From Arthrobacter sp. PAMC 25486 (GTDB lineage: Bacteria; Actinomycetota; Actinomycetes; Actinomycetales; Micrococcaceae): 64,000 nt of DNA. The stretch is from positions 1,302,001 to 1,366,000 of the forward strand of contig NZ_CP007595.1 of NCBI RefSeq assembly GCF_000785535.1. Direction: 5' to 3'. Each line of letters begins with the position of its first letter. Positions within the stretch are counted from its first letter, which is position 1. A program made the position numbers and the translations under genes. Shown piece after piece: positions 35,227-42,794 of this stretch. Under the pieces are notes generated by a model. The model was given only the letters and a program-made list of their open reading frames with translations. It ran no database searches and had not been told where the DNA came from.

Positions 35227-35304
35227 TCCCACCAATCGCGTTGCGCCGGTCGAACGTGTCGAGACCAACCGCCGCACCGCTTTCAGACGCGGGCTCATTT
35301 ATGC

Positions 35305-35357
35305 GGTGTTTTGGTGAACGCTCCAGTACTGGGTGCTGGAGCGTTCACCAAAACACC
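35305..35357. terminator. 22-base perfect inverted repeat between convergent genes
   Basis: Arms 35305-35326 and 35336-35357 are exact complements (GGTGTTTTGGTGAACGCTCC outward) with a 9-base loop. It is placed as a bidirectional terminator between the DUF1697 gene and the GTPase gene. Confidence 0.7.
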
Positions 35358-35405
35358 CCGGAAGGTGCTGCGGGGTCGAGAAAAACACCCCGGAAGGTGC
35401 TGCGG
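35351..35405. repeat. 23-base direct repeat, two copies
   Basis: AAACACCCCGGAAGGTGCTG plus CGG occurs at 35351-35373 and 35383-35405. The first copy overlaps the end of the 35305-35357 hairpin, as if part of the palindrome had been copied. Confidence 0.85.
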
Positions 35406-35424
35406 CGTTTGGAGGGTGGCGGGG

Positions 35425-37035
35425 TTAGCGGGCGGCTTTTAGGGCTTCCGCAAAGGCGCGCGACACGGCCACTTCGGCTTCGGTGGGGTCAACCACAAGT
35501 GCTTCCGCGGTGGCAGCAACATTCTCGCGCAACCGCCGTCGGGCTTGTGCAGCGCGGCCACTGGCACCTGCCAGGGCGAGGAACTTGCTGGTGATGGCCA
35601 GGAATATGCCCAGCACCGCTCCCCCAAGCAGCATCAGCGTGGGCACCGGCCAGCCCTCGACCTGCGGCGTTTCCGGGACAGGCATCTGCAGGTAGCCGAG
35701 CACCGCAAGGACGCCCAGCCAGACGAGCCCGCCCACGGCCACCAACAGCGCGAGCCACTGGATGACGGCGAAGACGGGCCACCACCAGGCGCGCGTATTG
35801 GCTTTCAAGTCGGTGCCGGCCACGGCCTGGTCGAGCGCGTCCGGGAGCTGTTCACGGTTGCTGCGCGCGGCGGACCGGATCGAGGCACGCCACGGACCCG
35901 ATGCCCCGGCACTGGCGGCATCGGCAAAGTCGCGGACGGATGTGTCAATCTGGGCCTGTTCGGCGGCGCCCGCGGGCGGCAGCGACGTCCGGTTAACCTC
36001 GGAGGTCCCTTCACTGCGCAGGCTCAGGCGGCGCAGCGGATCCTTGCGGAAACGTGACATCCAGCGAGTCACCGGCCAGCCCGTCTGCCGTGTGGCCTCC
36101 AGCCGGTAGGACGTTTTCACGGCTGACACGACTGAATCGATGTGGGTTGCTTCGGTGAGTCCGGCGGACAGCGCCTTGCGGTCCTGCTGATGCACGCCCA
36201 CCGCTTCGCCTTCGCCCGATGCGTCGGCGAGGCGTTGCGCGGCCACGGCAACATCGGCCGCCAGCCGTGCGGACTTCGCCGCTTTGGCCTTCACGACGGC
36301 GGCAATCCGCTGGCGCAGCTCCGGCACGCCCTGTCCCGTGGTCGCCGAAACGCCCGAGATTTTCACGTTCGACAGGCCGTCCCGGTCCAGGATCGCCGAG
36401 AGCGATTCCAATACCGGCTTGACCTCTGCCGGGTCCAGCTTGTCGATCTGGTTCAGCACCACGAGCGTCACATCCGCGTGGGATGAAAACGCCCTGATGA
36501 AGTCGTTGTGGATGGCCGCGTCGGCGTACTTTTGCGGATCCATGACCCACACCAAAACATCCACCTGCCCGGCCAACCGTTCCACAATCGCCCTGTTGGC
36601 CAACTGCACCGAATCGAAATCCGGCAGGTCAAGCAAAACCAGCCCTCCGGCGTCGTCCATCAGGCCAGGAACGGGCTCACCCTCACGGCGATCGGCGATC
36701 TCCAACCAGTCCAGGAGCGGCGCGCTGCCCTCCAGACCCCAGATCATGGCCAGCGGCTCGCTGGTGGTGGGGCGGCGGACGGCGACCTTGGCCGCGAAGG
36801 TGCCAGCCACGGCGTTGAAGAGCGAGGATTTACCGCTGCCCGTGGCGCCGAAGAAGCCCACGACGGTGTGGTCCGCGCTCAGCGAGCGGCGTGAGGTGGC
36901 GCGCTCCAAGACGCGGTAAACGTCCGCGAGCGAGGCGTCGTCGAGGCGGCCTTCGCCCAATTCGCGGGCATCATTGAGCGCGGCAAGCTGGCGGTCCAGC
37001 GTGGATTCGGCGCGGGTTTGGCGGTGCCGGCTCAT
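35425..37035 (-). CDS. Dynamin-like/YfjP-type GTPase, second of a coupled pair
   Basis: This 536-residue protein has a G domain with P-loop GATGSGKSSLFNAV near residue 65, a switch/G3 region LVLLDLPDFDSV, and a G4 motif LNQIDKLD. Two membrane helices lie near residues 415-485 in the C-terminal third. This resembles actinobacterial dynamin-related or YfjP-like membrane GTPases that act on the cell membrane. It overlaps the partner GTPase gene by 4 bases (ATGA at 37035-37032). The pair suggests a heteromeric complex, as with DynA/DynB or IniA/IniC. The function is inferred. Confidence 0.8.
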   Translation of the reverse strand: MSRHRQTRAESTLDRQLAALNDARELGEGRLDDASLADVYRVLERATSRRSLSADHTVVGFFGATGSGKSSLFNAVAGTFAAKVAVRRPTTSEPLAMIWGLEGSAPLLDWLEIADRREGEPVPGLMDDAGGLVLLDLPDFDSVQLANRAIVERLAGQVDVLVWVMDPQKYADAAIHNDFIRAFSSHADVTLVVLNQIDKLDPAEVKPVLESLSAILDRDGLSNVKISGVSATTGQGVPELRQRIAAVVKAKAAKSARLAADVAVAAQRLADASGEGEAVGVHQQDRKALSAGLTEATHIDSVVSAVKTSYRLEATRQTGWPVTRWMSRFRKDPLRRLSLRSEGTSEVNRTSLPPAGAAEQAQIDTSVRDFADAASAGASGPWRASIRSAARSNREQLPDALDQAVAGTDLKANTRAWWWPVFAVIQWLALLVAVGGLVWLGVLAVLGYLQMPVPETPQVEGWPVPTLMLLGGAVLGIFLAITSKFLALAGASGRAAQARRRLRENVAATAEALVVDPTEAEVAVSRAFAEALKAAR

Positions 37036-38828
37036 GCCGTCCCCCCTTGCGTGCCGAGTTCGGCAAGGTCGGCGGCGAGGGCCTCCAGGCGCTTGGCGTC
37101 GGCCTGTGCGGGGGCGAGCCGGTCGAAGAACCGCCGTTGCTGGCCCTCCAGCAGGCTGGCGGAACGTTTCTCCAGTGCGTTCCTCGCTTCCTTGGCCAGG
37201 CGGCGCACGGCATCCTCGCCGAAGATGGCCTCCAACAGTTTCTGGCCCACGACGGCGGTGCCTCCTGCGATGCCGACCTCGGCTCCCGTCAGTCCCCCGG
37301 TGAAGGAAAAGACGACGACCATGAGGGCCACGCCGAGGCCGTTCACGCCGAACGAGAGCCAGCGGGCCTGGGAGCGTTTGGCGGCGCCTTCGGTGCGGAT
37401 GAGTGCCAGCACTTCGCCCTGCCAGGCCCTGATATCGGCGGCGACCTCCGCCGGAAAATCGGCGGTGACGCCGGAGAGGTCGTCAAGTCCGAGCAGTTGG
37501 CGCCCGGCCGGATCCGCACGCCAACGCTGGTCTGCGTCTTCGGCTGCACGGGCGGCCTGGTCGACGATGACTGCCTGCAACCCTGTTTCAATGGCTGTTT
37601 CAACCTTGATGGCGGGCGGCGGCTGGCCCTTGAAGAACGCGCCGATCCTGTCGCGGAGCCGGCCGATGTTGCTTTCCACTGCTCGGAAGAATTCGCCCGT
37701 TCCCACGAAGTCCTGCCAGCGGGCCAGAACCTCGCCCCGCAGGAGGGTGCCGTCGCTGGTGGCCTGGCTGATTTTCGTCGCTGCGTCCGCGAAGGCAGAC
37801 CGGACGTCATCGCCCAGCTGCTCTCCGGCGTCGTGCTGGTCCTGGACAGCCTGGGCCAGTGTAGTGAGCCTCTCGGAGAGGGAGCGGACGGTGCCGTTGA
37901 GGGTGCGCCGGACGATTTCGGCCCGGCCGGCGGCGTCGTCGCTGATGTTGGCGAGCCACTCGTTGATGGACGCGACCGTGTCCGGCGGGAGCATGCCGAG
38001 CTCGTTGAGAGTGGCTTCTGGGACGACGAAGAGCTGCGCGTTGGCGAGACCTTCGCGGTTGAGCATGGCGTGGAGGTCGGCGGCGACTTCCTGCTCGGCG
38101 CCGGCGGGGACGCGGTCGAGGATGACGGCGACGGTGATGTCACGCGAGGCGGCGTCGAGGAGGAGCTTCCACGGGACGGCGTCGGCGTAGCGGTTGGCCG
38201 TGGTGACGAACAGCCAGAGGTCTGCGGCGGCGAGGAGCTGGCCGGCCATTTGGCGGTTGTCGTCGGAGATGGAGTCCACGTCCGGGGCGTCGAGGATGGC
38301 GATGCCTTGCGGGACGGCGGGGTCGGCGACGAGGACGAGGGACGTGATGGCGCCGGTCTCGGGGGCCACTCCGGCTTTGGACGCGGGAATGTTGTCCTTG
38401 ACGAGCTCGCCTTGGACTCTGCTCAGAGTGGGCAGCACCCTGGTTGATTCGAACCAGTCGGCGTCCTGCGGGTGGTGGAGCAGGATGGGCTGGCGGGTGG
38501 TGGGCCGGATGGCGCCGGACCGTGTGACCGGGTGGCCCACGAGCGCGTTGACGAGCGTTGACTTGCCGGCGCCGGTGGAACCGCCGACGACGGCCAGCAG
38601 CGGGGCGTCAAGGCTGCGCCAGCGCGGCAGGATGTAATCATCCAGCTGGCCAAGGGCGTTGGCCGTTGTTTGCCTGGCCTCGTCCGCGGCGGGCAGTTCA
38701 AGGGGAAGTTCCAACCCGGCGAGCTCTGCACGGACCTGTTCAAGAAGCTCGACGGCGGCTTCCTGCTGCGCCGCTGCGGCGTTGACGCCTGTTTGACTCG
38801 AATCGGTGGGGTTCACAAGTTTCATCAT
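37032..38828 (-). CDS. Dynamin-like GTPase, first of a coupled pair
   Basis: This 598-residue protein has P-loop VGGSTGAGKSTLVNALVG near residue 84, TRQPIL in the switch I region, and G3 IAILDAPDVDSI with an atypical ILDRVPAGAE in the G4 position. A long helical region follows, then a hydrophobic hairpin (VNGLGVALMVVVFSF and TGAEVGIAGGTAVVG) near residues 505-540. It lies upstream of and overlaps the second GTPase gene, so the two products are probably made in equal amounts and act together on membranes. The ATG at 38828 (or 38825) is the start. Confidence 0.8.
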   Translation of the reverse strand: MMKLVNPTDSSQTGVNAAAAQQEAAVELLEQVRAELAGLELPLELPAADEARQTTANALGQLDDYILPRWRSLDAPLLAVVGGSTGAGKSTLVNALVGHPVTRSGAIRPTTRQPILLHHPQDADWFESTRVLPTLSRVQGELVKDNIPASKAGVAPETGAITSLVLVADPAVPQGIAILDAPDVDSISDDNRQMAGQLLAAADLWLFVTTANRYADAVPWKLLLDAASRDITVAVILDRVPAGAEQEVAADLHAMLNREGLANAQLFVVPEATLNELGMLPPDTVASINEWLANISDDAAGRAEIVRRTLNGTVRSLSERLTTLAQAVQDQHDAGEQLGDDVRSAFADAATKISQATSDGTLLRGEVLARWQDFVGTGEFFRAVESNIGRLRDRIGAFFKGQPPPAIKVETAIETGLQAVIVDQAARAAEDADQRWRADPAGRQLLGLDDLSGVTADFPAEVAADIRAWQGEVLALIRTEGAAKRSQARWLSFGVNGLGVALMVVVFSFTGGLTGAEVGIAGGTAVVGQKLLEAIFGEDAVRRLAKEARNALEKRSASLLEGQQRRFFDRLAPAQADAKRLEALAADLAELGTQGGTA

Positions 38829-38954
38829 GCCAGTTGCGGGGCGGGTTTCGGGCTATTGCCGGTGCGCTGGTGCCAAATTGTTGTGGTGGGAGTTGTAGTG
38901 CCTGCGTCTGGGAGTGTGCGGGTGCGTCGAAACGAGGGCGGCGCTGGTTGGGCC

Positions 38955-39081
38955 TGCCGAGATGTAAGATCACGCCCTGCCGAGCTCCTCGTCGGCTGCC
39001 ACCACGCCTCCCCGTTCCTGCCGAGATGTAAGATCACGCCCTGTGCCTCCGGGTGAGCAGGGCCTGATCTCATATCTCGAC
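38955..39081. repeat. Cluster of three ~25-base repeats upstream of the GTPase operon
   Basis: Direct copies at 38955-38979 and 39019-39043 (TGCCGAGATGTAAGATCA... ) are identical. A diverged, inverted copy lies at 39058-39081 and a fourth, inverted, at 41555-41578. The nearest genes are the GTPase pair and csbD. Confidence 0.88.
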
Positions 39082-39169
39082 GAAAACTCCAGCGGTGGCA
39101 CAACCAGAAAAGTAGGCCCCCATCCAGTCACTGGGTGGGAGCCTACTTGTTATTTAAGTCTGGTGGTGC

Positions 39170-39355
39170 TTACTTGCCGAATACGTCCTTGGCAGCGTCC
39201 TTGACATGCTCGCCGGCCTGTTTGGCCTTCGCAGCGGCCTGATCTTCGACGCCCTCGGCTTGGAGCTTCTCATTGTTGGTCACGTCGCCCAGGGCTTCCT
39301 TGGCTTTGCCGGTTGCTTCCTGAGCTTTGTTGCTGATCTTATCTCCGAGTCCCAT
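39170..39355 (-). CDS. CsbD family stress protein
   Basis: This 61-residue hydrophilic protein has the CsbD signature: GLGDKISNKAQEATGKAKE, an NEKLQAEGVEDQAAAKAKQ stretch and a helical lysine/alanine-rich end. Family members are small, disordered, stress-induced proteins under general stress control in Gram-positive bacteria. The ATG at 39355 is chosen because GGAGGTCCCC precedes it; an upstream ATG at 39409 has no such site. Function in the cell is unknown. Confidence 0.85.
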   Translation of the reverse strand: MGLGDKISNKAQEATGKAKEALGDVTNNEKLQAEGVEDQAAAKAKQAGEHVKDAAKDVFGK

Positions 39356-39430
39356 GGGGACCTCCTTCAATTCGAATCCAACTAGAACGCTTTCGAGCCT
39401 AAGGAACAAGTCTGTGTGTTTCCTGAATGC

Positions 39431-39658
39431 CTACCGTTCCGGACGTACCGACAGTATCCGTATGCCCGCAGGAACTGTCCGCTTCAGCTGTTCGAAACCT
39501 GCCGTGTAGTCCTTGCAGTCGACAGTGGTTTCCTCAACTTCGCCGCCCTCAATGGGCTGCAGCATTGCTTTGATGATCATGCTCATCACCATAGCTTGGG
39601 GCACTGACACGATTGCCGCGGCCGGCTCAGGGCCGCATATGGGTCGGCATAATTTCAA
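39431..39658 (-). CDS. Small hypothetical protein
   Basis: This frame of up to 75 residues overlaps the stop of the next upstream gene (ATGA at 39658-39655), which supports translation as part of a two-gene operon. It has a short hydrophobic part (AMVMSMIIKAMLQP) and a hydrophilic end (YTAGFEQLKRTVPAGIRILS). No family was recognised. Confidence 0.5.
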   Translation of the reverse strand: MKLCRPICGPEPAAAIVSVPQAMVMSMIIKAMLQPIEGGEVEETTVDCKDYTAGFEQLKRTVPAGIRILSVRPER

Positions 39659-39900
39659 TGGTCGAAGACGTCACCTTGCCCTGAACGTTGGACGATGGCA
39701 ATGATGGCGTATGCCATGGGAGTTGTCAGGGTTTCCGAGAAGATGTCGTGCGCGTAGAAGGTCTCACATTCCGTACACGAGTATTCAACGTCCCAGGTGC
39801 TGGCCTTGTGGTGCCTTCGTTTGTGGGCGTGCTCAATCAAGATGTATTCGTCTGTGTCGCAGACTTCGCACCAGATTCTCTGTTTCGATGCTCCGTCCAT
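39655..39900 (-). CDS. Small zinc-ribbon-like protein
   Basis: This 81-residue protein has two CxxC pairs (WCEVCDTDEY and SCTECETF) separated by a His-rich stretch (EHAHKRRHHKAST). That is compatible with a zinc ribbon. It is coupled by a 4-base overlap to the following small gene. No specific family or target is known. Confidence 0.6.
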   Translation of the reverse strand: MDGASKQRIWCEVCDTDEYILIEHAHKRRHHKASTWDVEYSCTECETFYAHDIFSETLTTPMAYAIIAIVQRSGQGDVFDH

Positions 39901-40311
39901 GCTGGGTCACCTGATTCGTATCCAAAGTGGGATGGGTCCAAGACTAGGTGACCTCATTGTAGGGCGGCCCGCTTCTCGCCGGAAGACTTACTGGCCCGGC
40001 CAAGCACCAGCTCAAAGGTGACAAGAAGTGTCCTAGAGTTGTAGCCGATCCCGCCCTGTACTGCCACACCTCAATATCGATCCCGAGCATGACGCCCTTG
40101 GTGCGCGCTGTGGTGACTCCCACCAGGGCAGCCGTTCCAGCCACCGCACGGGTTCGGCACCCACGTGCCATGTCCTGCCATCAGGATGAACGACGCCGGA
40201 GTGCCTCCCACCATTGCTTCTTCGATACTTTCCATGCCGTGCACGATATGGGCTGGCGCTGACAAACGGGGCAGCGCCGCATATCCCGAGACCATGCCTG
40301 CCGATTGGTCC
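39901..40311. other. Decayed region without an intact gene
   Basis: Several overlapping short frames on both strands, with no good start sites. Minus-strand pieces such as VTTARTKGVMLGIDIEVWQY and APAHIVHGMESIEEAMVGG look protein-like but lie in different frames. This suggests another broken gene. Confidence 0.4.
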
Positions 40312-40928
40312 ATGTCGGTACAGCCCGCATGGGATCGCACGTATGCCGCCGGCATGACCGAGCGCGAGATGGCGGGGTGGCCGGGCGGTCGCGGTCGACG
40401 GCGCACCGGCACCTGCAAGTCCGTGAGCAGTACGACGGCGCACTACGGCCTGTGCATGAGATCAGTCGGGCGGCACGCGGCCCGGCCTGGCCTGGCCGAG
40501 CACACCGTGGCGGCGGCGCTACGTAGAGCTGCAGGACTTCATCAGAGCGCACGGCCGACACCCCCGGCGCGACGGTGCCCCGGCAGAGCGGCTACTCGCA
40601 GCATGGCTGGCGGACCAGTGCAGGGACCATCGCCACGGCTCACTCTCCGTCCCTAAGAGAGCGCTCATGGGAGTCATTAGTCGGCTGGGATGTGCCACAG
40701 CGCCAGCGGGCGACTGACGAGCACTGGTGGGAACGATTATCACAGCCGGCGGAATATGTCGCCACGCACGGGCACTGGCCGCGGTACCGCCACCGCAAGA
40801 CCGAGCAGGAACGCAACCTTGGCGTCTGGCTCCAAACTGAGCACCAGGCTCGGGCAGAAGACCGCCTCCCCCGCAGGCGGCTAGAAGCCCTCGAGGCTGC
40901 ACTGCCCGAATGGCACAGCACCACGTGA
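40312..40928 (+). pseudogene. Helicase-associated-domain protein gene broken by several frameshifts
   Basis: Reading three frames in turn gives one continuous family member. It begins WDRTYAAGMTEREMAG from the ATG at 40312, then GRSRSTAHRHLQVREQYDGA, a helix-turn-helix-like part. From about 40500 comes WRRRYVELQDFIRAHGRHPRR then ERLLAAWLADQ, and from about 40690 EHWWERLSQPAEYVATHGHW then LGVWLQTEH and RRLEALEAALPEW. The last two parts are helicase-associated repeats (W-x-x-x-L ... H-G ... L-G-x-W-L). Shifts lie near 40385, 40495 and 40690. Such genes are common on actinobacterial mobile DNA; this copy cannot give a full product. Confidence 0.72.
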
Positions 40929-40939
40929 CAGCAGGACAA

Positions 40940-40969
40940 AGCCCCGCCCACAACGTTGCGGGCGGGGCT
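40940..40969. terminator. Hairpin terminator of the lipoprotein gene
   Basis: AGCCCCGCCC and GGGCGGGGCT pair around a 10-base loop, 13 bases after the lipoprotein stop. The minus strand continues TTTGTCC, a weak U-run. Confidence 0.7.
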
Positions 40970-40981
40970 CGCGGGGTGGGG

Positions 40982-41446
40982 TTACGGCAGGTTCGCCACG
41001 GCGTAATCAGCCTGCTCGGCCGTGTACTTGTCGCCATGCTCACTGGTCAGCTGCTCCCGGATGCCTTCGGGAGACATTGCCATCATGTCCTGGTAGTTCT
41101 TCGCAGATTTGAGAGCGTTCGCATTCCAGTCGGCCTTGATGTTGTCAACGGCGTACTGTGCGGCCTCCTCAGAGAACTTATCCCCAGCATCGCTTGACAG
41201 CTGAGCAAAGAGGCCGTCCTTGCTCATGGGTATGATCTTGTCGTAGTTCTCGGCACTCTTCAAAGCTGACTTGTGATCGCTAGGCACGTCTTCCGCCTTG
41301 GGCTTTTCCTCGGCAGGAGCAGCAACTGCATCGGCTGCTGCTGGCGAAGAGGCTGCTCCGCCTGTGGGTGTCACATCGGCATCAGAGCAAGAGGCTAGGC
41401 CAAGCCCCAGTACGGCGATGAGTGCGAGTGCTGATAGTTTCTTCAA
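40982..41446 (-). CDS. Ltp-type host cell surface lipoprotein
   Basis: This 154-residue protein begins at a TTG (41446) with GGGGGAACC just upstream. Its signal has KKL, a hydrophobic core and the lipobox LASCS. After an Ala/Pro linker there are two ~45-residue Ltp repeats, each with ALKSAxNY..... MS..G...QL.S..GDK(FY)..E.A.YAV.N. This Lipoprotein_Ltp family includes TP-J34 Ltp, a prophage lipoprotein that blocks phage DNA injection in Streptococcus. Similar proteins occur chromosomally in actinobacteria without known role. An upstream ATG-based extension is rejected because it would bury the signal. Confidence 0.82.
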   Translation of the reverse strand: MKKLSALALIAVLGLGLASCSDADVTPTGGAASSPAAADAVAAPAEEKPKAEDVPSDHKSALKSAENYDKIIPMSKDGLFAQLSSDAGDKFSEEAAQYAVDNIKADWNANALKSAKNYQDMMAMSPEGIREQLTSEHGDKYTAEQADYAVANLP

Positions 41447-41600
41447 GGTTCCCCCAAATGGTGGTTGTGATGGTCTTCGACAGCGTAGCAACAGGGTGCG
41501 ACATTGGAGGATTTGGGAGCCCTTTGGGCGCTGAATGTTGCCGCTAACCCGCGGAGGGCGTGATCTCATATCTCGGCAAAGGAGGCGAGTCGTTAACGCA

Positions 41601-41632
41601 AAAGGCCGGAAACCCGTAGGTTTCCGGCCTTG
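41601..41632 (-). terminator. Terminator of the tRNA transcript
   Basis: AAGGCCGGAAACC pairs with the complementary arm around a short TACGGG loop. It lies immediately downstream of tRNA-Glu on the minus strand and ends in TTTTGCG. Confidence 0.8.
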
Positions 41633-41636
41633 CTTG

Positions 41637-41709
41637 TGACCCCAGCGGGATTCGAACCCGCGTTACCGCCGTGAGAGGGCAGCGTACTAGGCCGCTATAC
41701 GATGGGGCC
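41637..41709 (-). tRNA. tRNA-Glu (anticodon CTC)
   Basis: 73 bases on the minus strand begin GGCCCCATCGTATAGCGG and end GGTTCGAATCCCGCTGGGG-TCA. The acceptor (GGCCCCA with TGGGGTC), the D-arm, the CCTCTCACG anticodon loop and the T-arm all pair. The CCA is not encoded. It lies about 90 bases from tRNA-Gln and two genes from gltX, which charges it; this is a conserved actinobacterial arrangement. Confidence 0.95.
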
Positions 41710-41799
41710 CTAGTTACATTCATTTATTACTCAACGAACATCAAGAATAATACTCAATATTTGCCTCGTTCGCCAAATGAAAGGCGGCTTTTGCAAGCG

Positions 41800-41871
41800 C
41801 TGGGATACCAGGACTCGAACCTAGAATGTCGGTACCAGAAACCGATGTGTTGCCAATTACACCATATCCCA
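41800..41871 (-). tRNA. tRNA-Gln (anticodon CTG)
   Basis: 72 bases on the minus strand begin TGGGATATGGTGTAATTGG and have a TTTCTGGT anticodon loop and a GGTTCGAGTCC T-loop. The acceptor TGGGATA pairs with TATCCCA and the discriminator is G. It is co-oriented with and upstream of tRNA-Glu. In actinobacteria it is charged through mis-acylation by GltX and then amidation. Confidence 0.95.
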
Positions 41872-42000
41872 ATGGCTGCGCGTTGCCCTGAATTCCGCGG
41901 GTTTCCCCGGCCCTTCAGCGGCTCTCGCGCCGGGATAAAACTATACCTGACACTTTGCTGAAGTCCAAAACGGAAAAGCGGGTTTTCACTGAGCCGTGCA

Positions 42001-42789
42001 TCACACCCGGCTCGCAGCCTCCGACAAGCCCAAAAGTACGGGAATTTCAGCCAGCGACGCAACCTCAGCCACCAGGGCGGCAGCAGCGGAATCAGATGCA
42101 GGCACTTCCTTCCCATCCCGGTTCAACCAGACACCGTGCAGGCCGGCACTGACGGAACCAACGCCGTCGACCATGAAGTTGTCCCCCACATACAAAGTCT
42201 CCGACGGCAGGGTGCCAATGAGCCGGCAGCCCTCCAGGAAGATCTCCGGGGAGGGCTTCGCAACACCCACGGTGTCGATCCCCACCAGCACCTCGATCCG
42301 GGACAGCCCGGCCTGGTCCAGCTTGGCCCGCTGGTAGTCGTGGACATTGTTGCTGACCGCGCCAAAAACAATCCCGGAGGCGTCCAACCGGTCCAGCAAC
42401 GGACCGACATCGGAAAAAGCGTGGATGGACAGCGGCTGGGCCTTCTCGAAGTCGGCAATCCACTGCGCCTCGGTGGCGGCGTCGAACCCGGACACACCTA
42501 GGCGGGCAAAGACGGCCCGCGCCCGCAGACCCCGTTGCTCATGGAAGGTGAACTCGCCGGCCACGTAGCGGTCGTAAAAGTCCTCGGCATCGGCCATGTA
42601 CAGCGCAGCGAACCGGGACCAGTCCGCGGCACCGTACGACGGCAGCAGATGGGAGGACGCAACGATCATGGCGTCCGCCATAGCCCGGTACAGGTCAACA
42701 ATAGTCTCATCGATGTCTAACAAAACACCCTTGATCCGCCCTGCAAAAGCAGCGGACTCAAGGGTGTTTTGCGAAGCAAATTCAGTCAA
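42001..42789 (-). CDS. HAD-superfamily hydrolase
   Basis: This 262-residue protein has the HAD motif I LLDIDETIVD near residue 23, a helical cap domain, motif II FGAVSNNV, motif III KPSPEIF and motif IV YVGDNFMVDGVG. It is a phosphatase-type HAD; DxDE supports catalysis, but the substrate is not known. The start appears to be TTG at 42789, 5 bases after the gltX stop, and no ATG precedes motif I. The gene follows gltX in the same direction and may be co-transcribed with it. Confidence 0.82.
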   Translation of the reverse strand: MTEFASQNTLESAAFAGRIKGVLLDIDETIVDLYRAMADAMIVASSHLLPSYGAADWSRFAALYMADAEDFYDRYVAGEFTFHEQRGLRARAVFARLGVSGFDAATEAQWIADFEKAQPLSIHAFSDVGPLLDRLDASGIVFGAVSNNVHDYQRAKLDQAGLSRIEVLVGIDTVGVAKPSPEIFLEGCRLIGTLPSETLYVGDNFMVDGVGSVSAGLHGVWLNRDGKEVPASDSAAAALVAEVASLAEIPVLLGLSEAASRV

Positions 42790-42794
42790 GGAAC

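Noticed and set aside
37047..38447. Long plus-strand frame (466 residues) opposite the GTPase pair
   Set aside because: Lies entirely antisense to a gene with clear GTPase motifs; the frame is a by-product of high GC content and has no recognisable domain.
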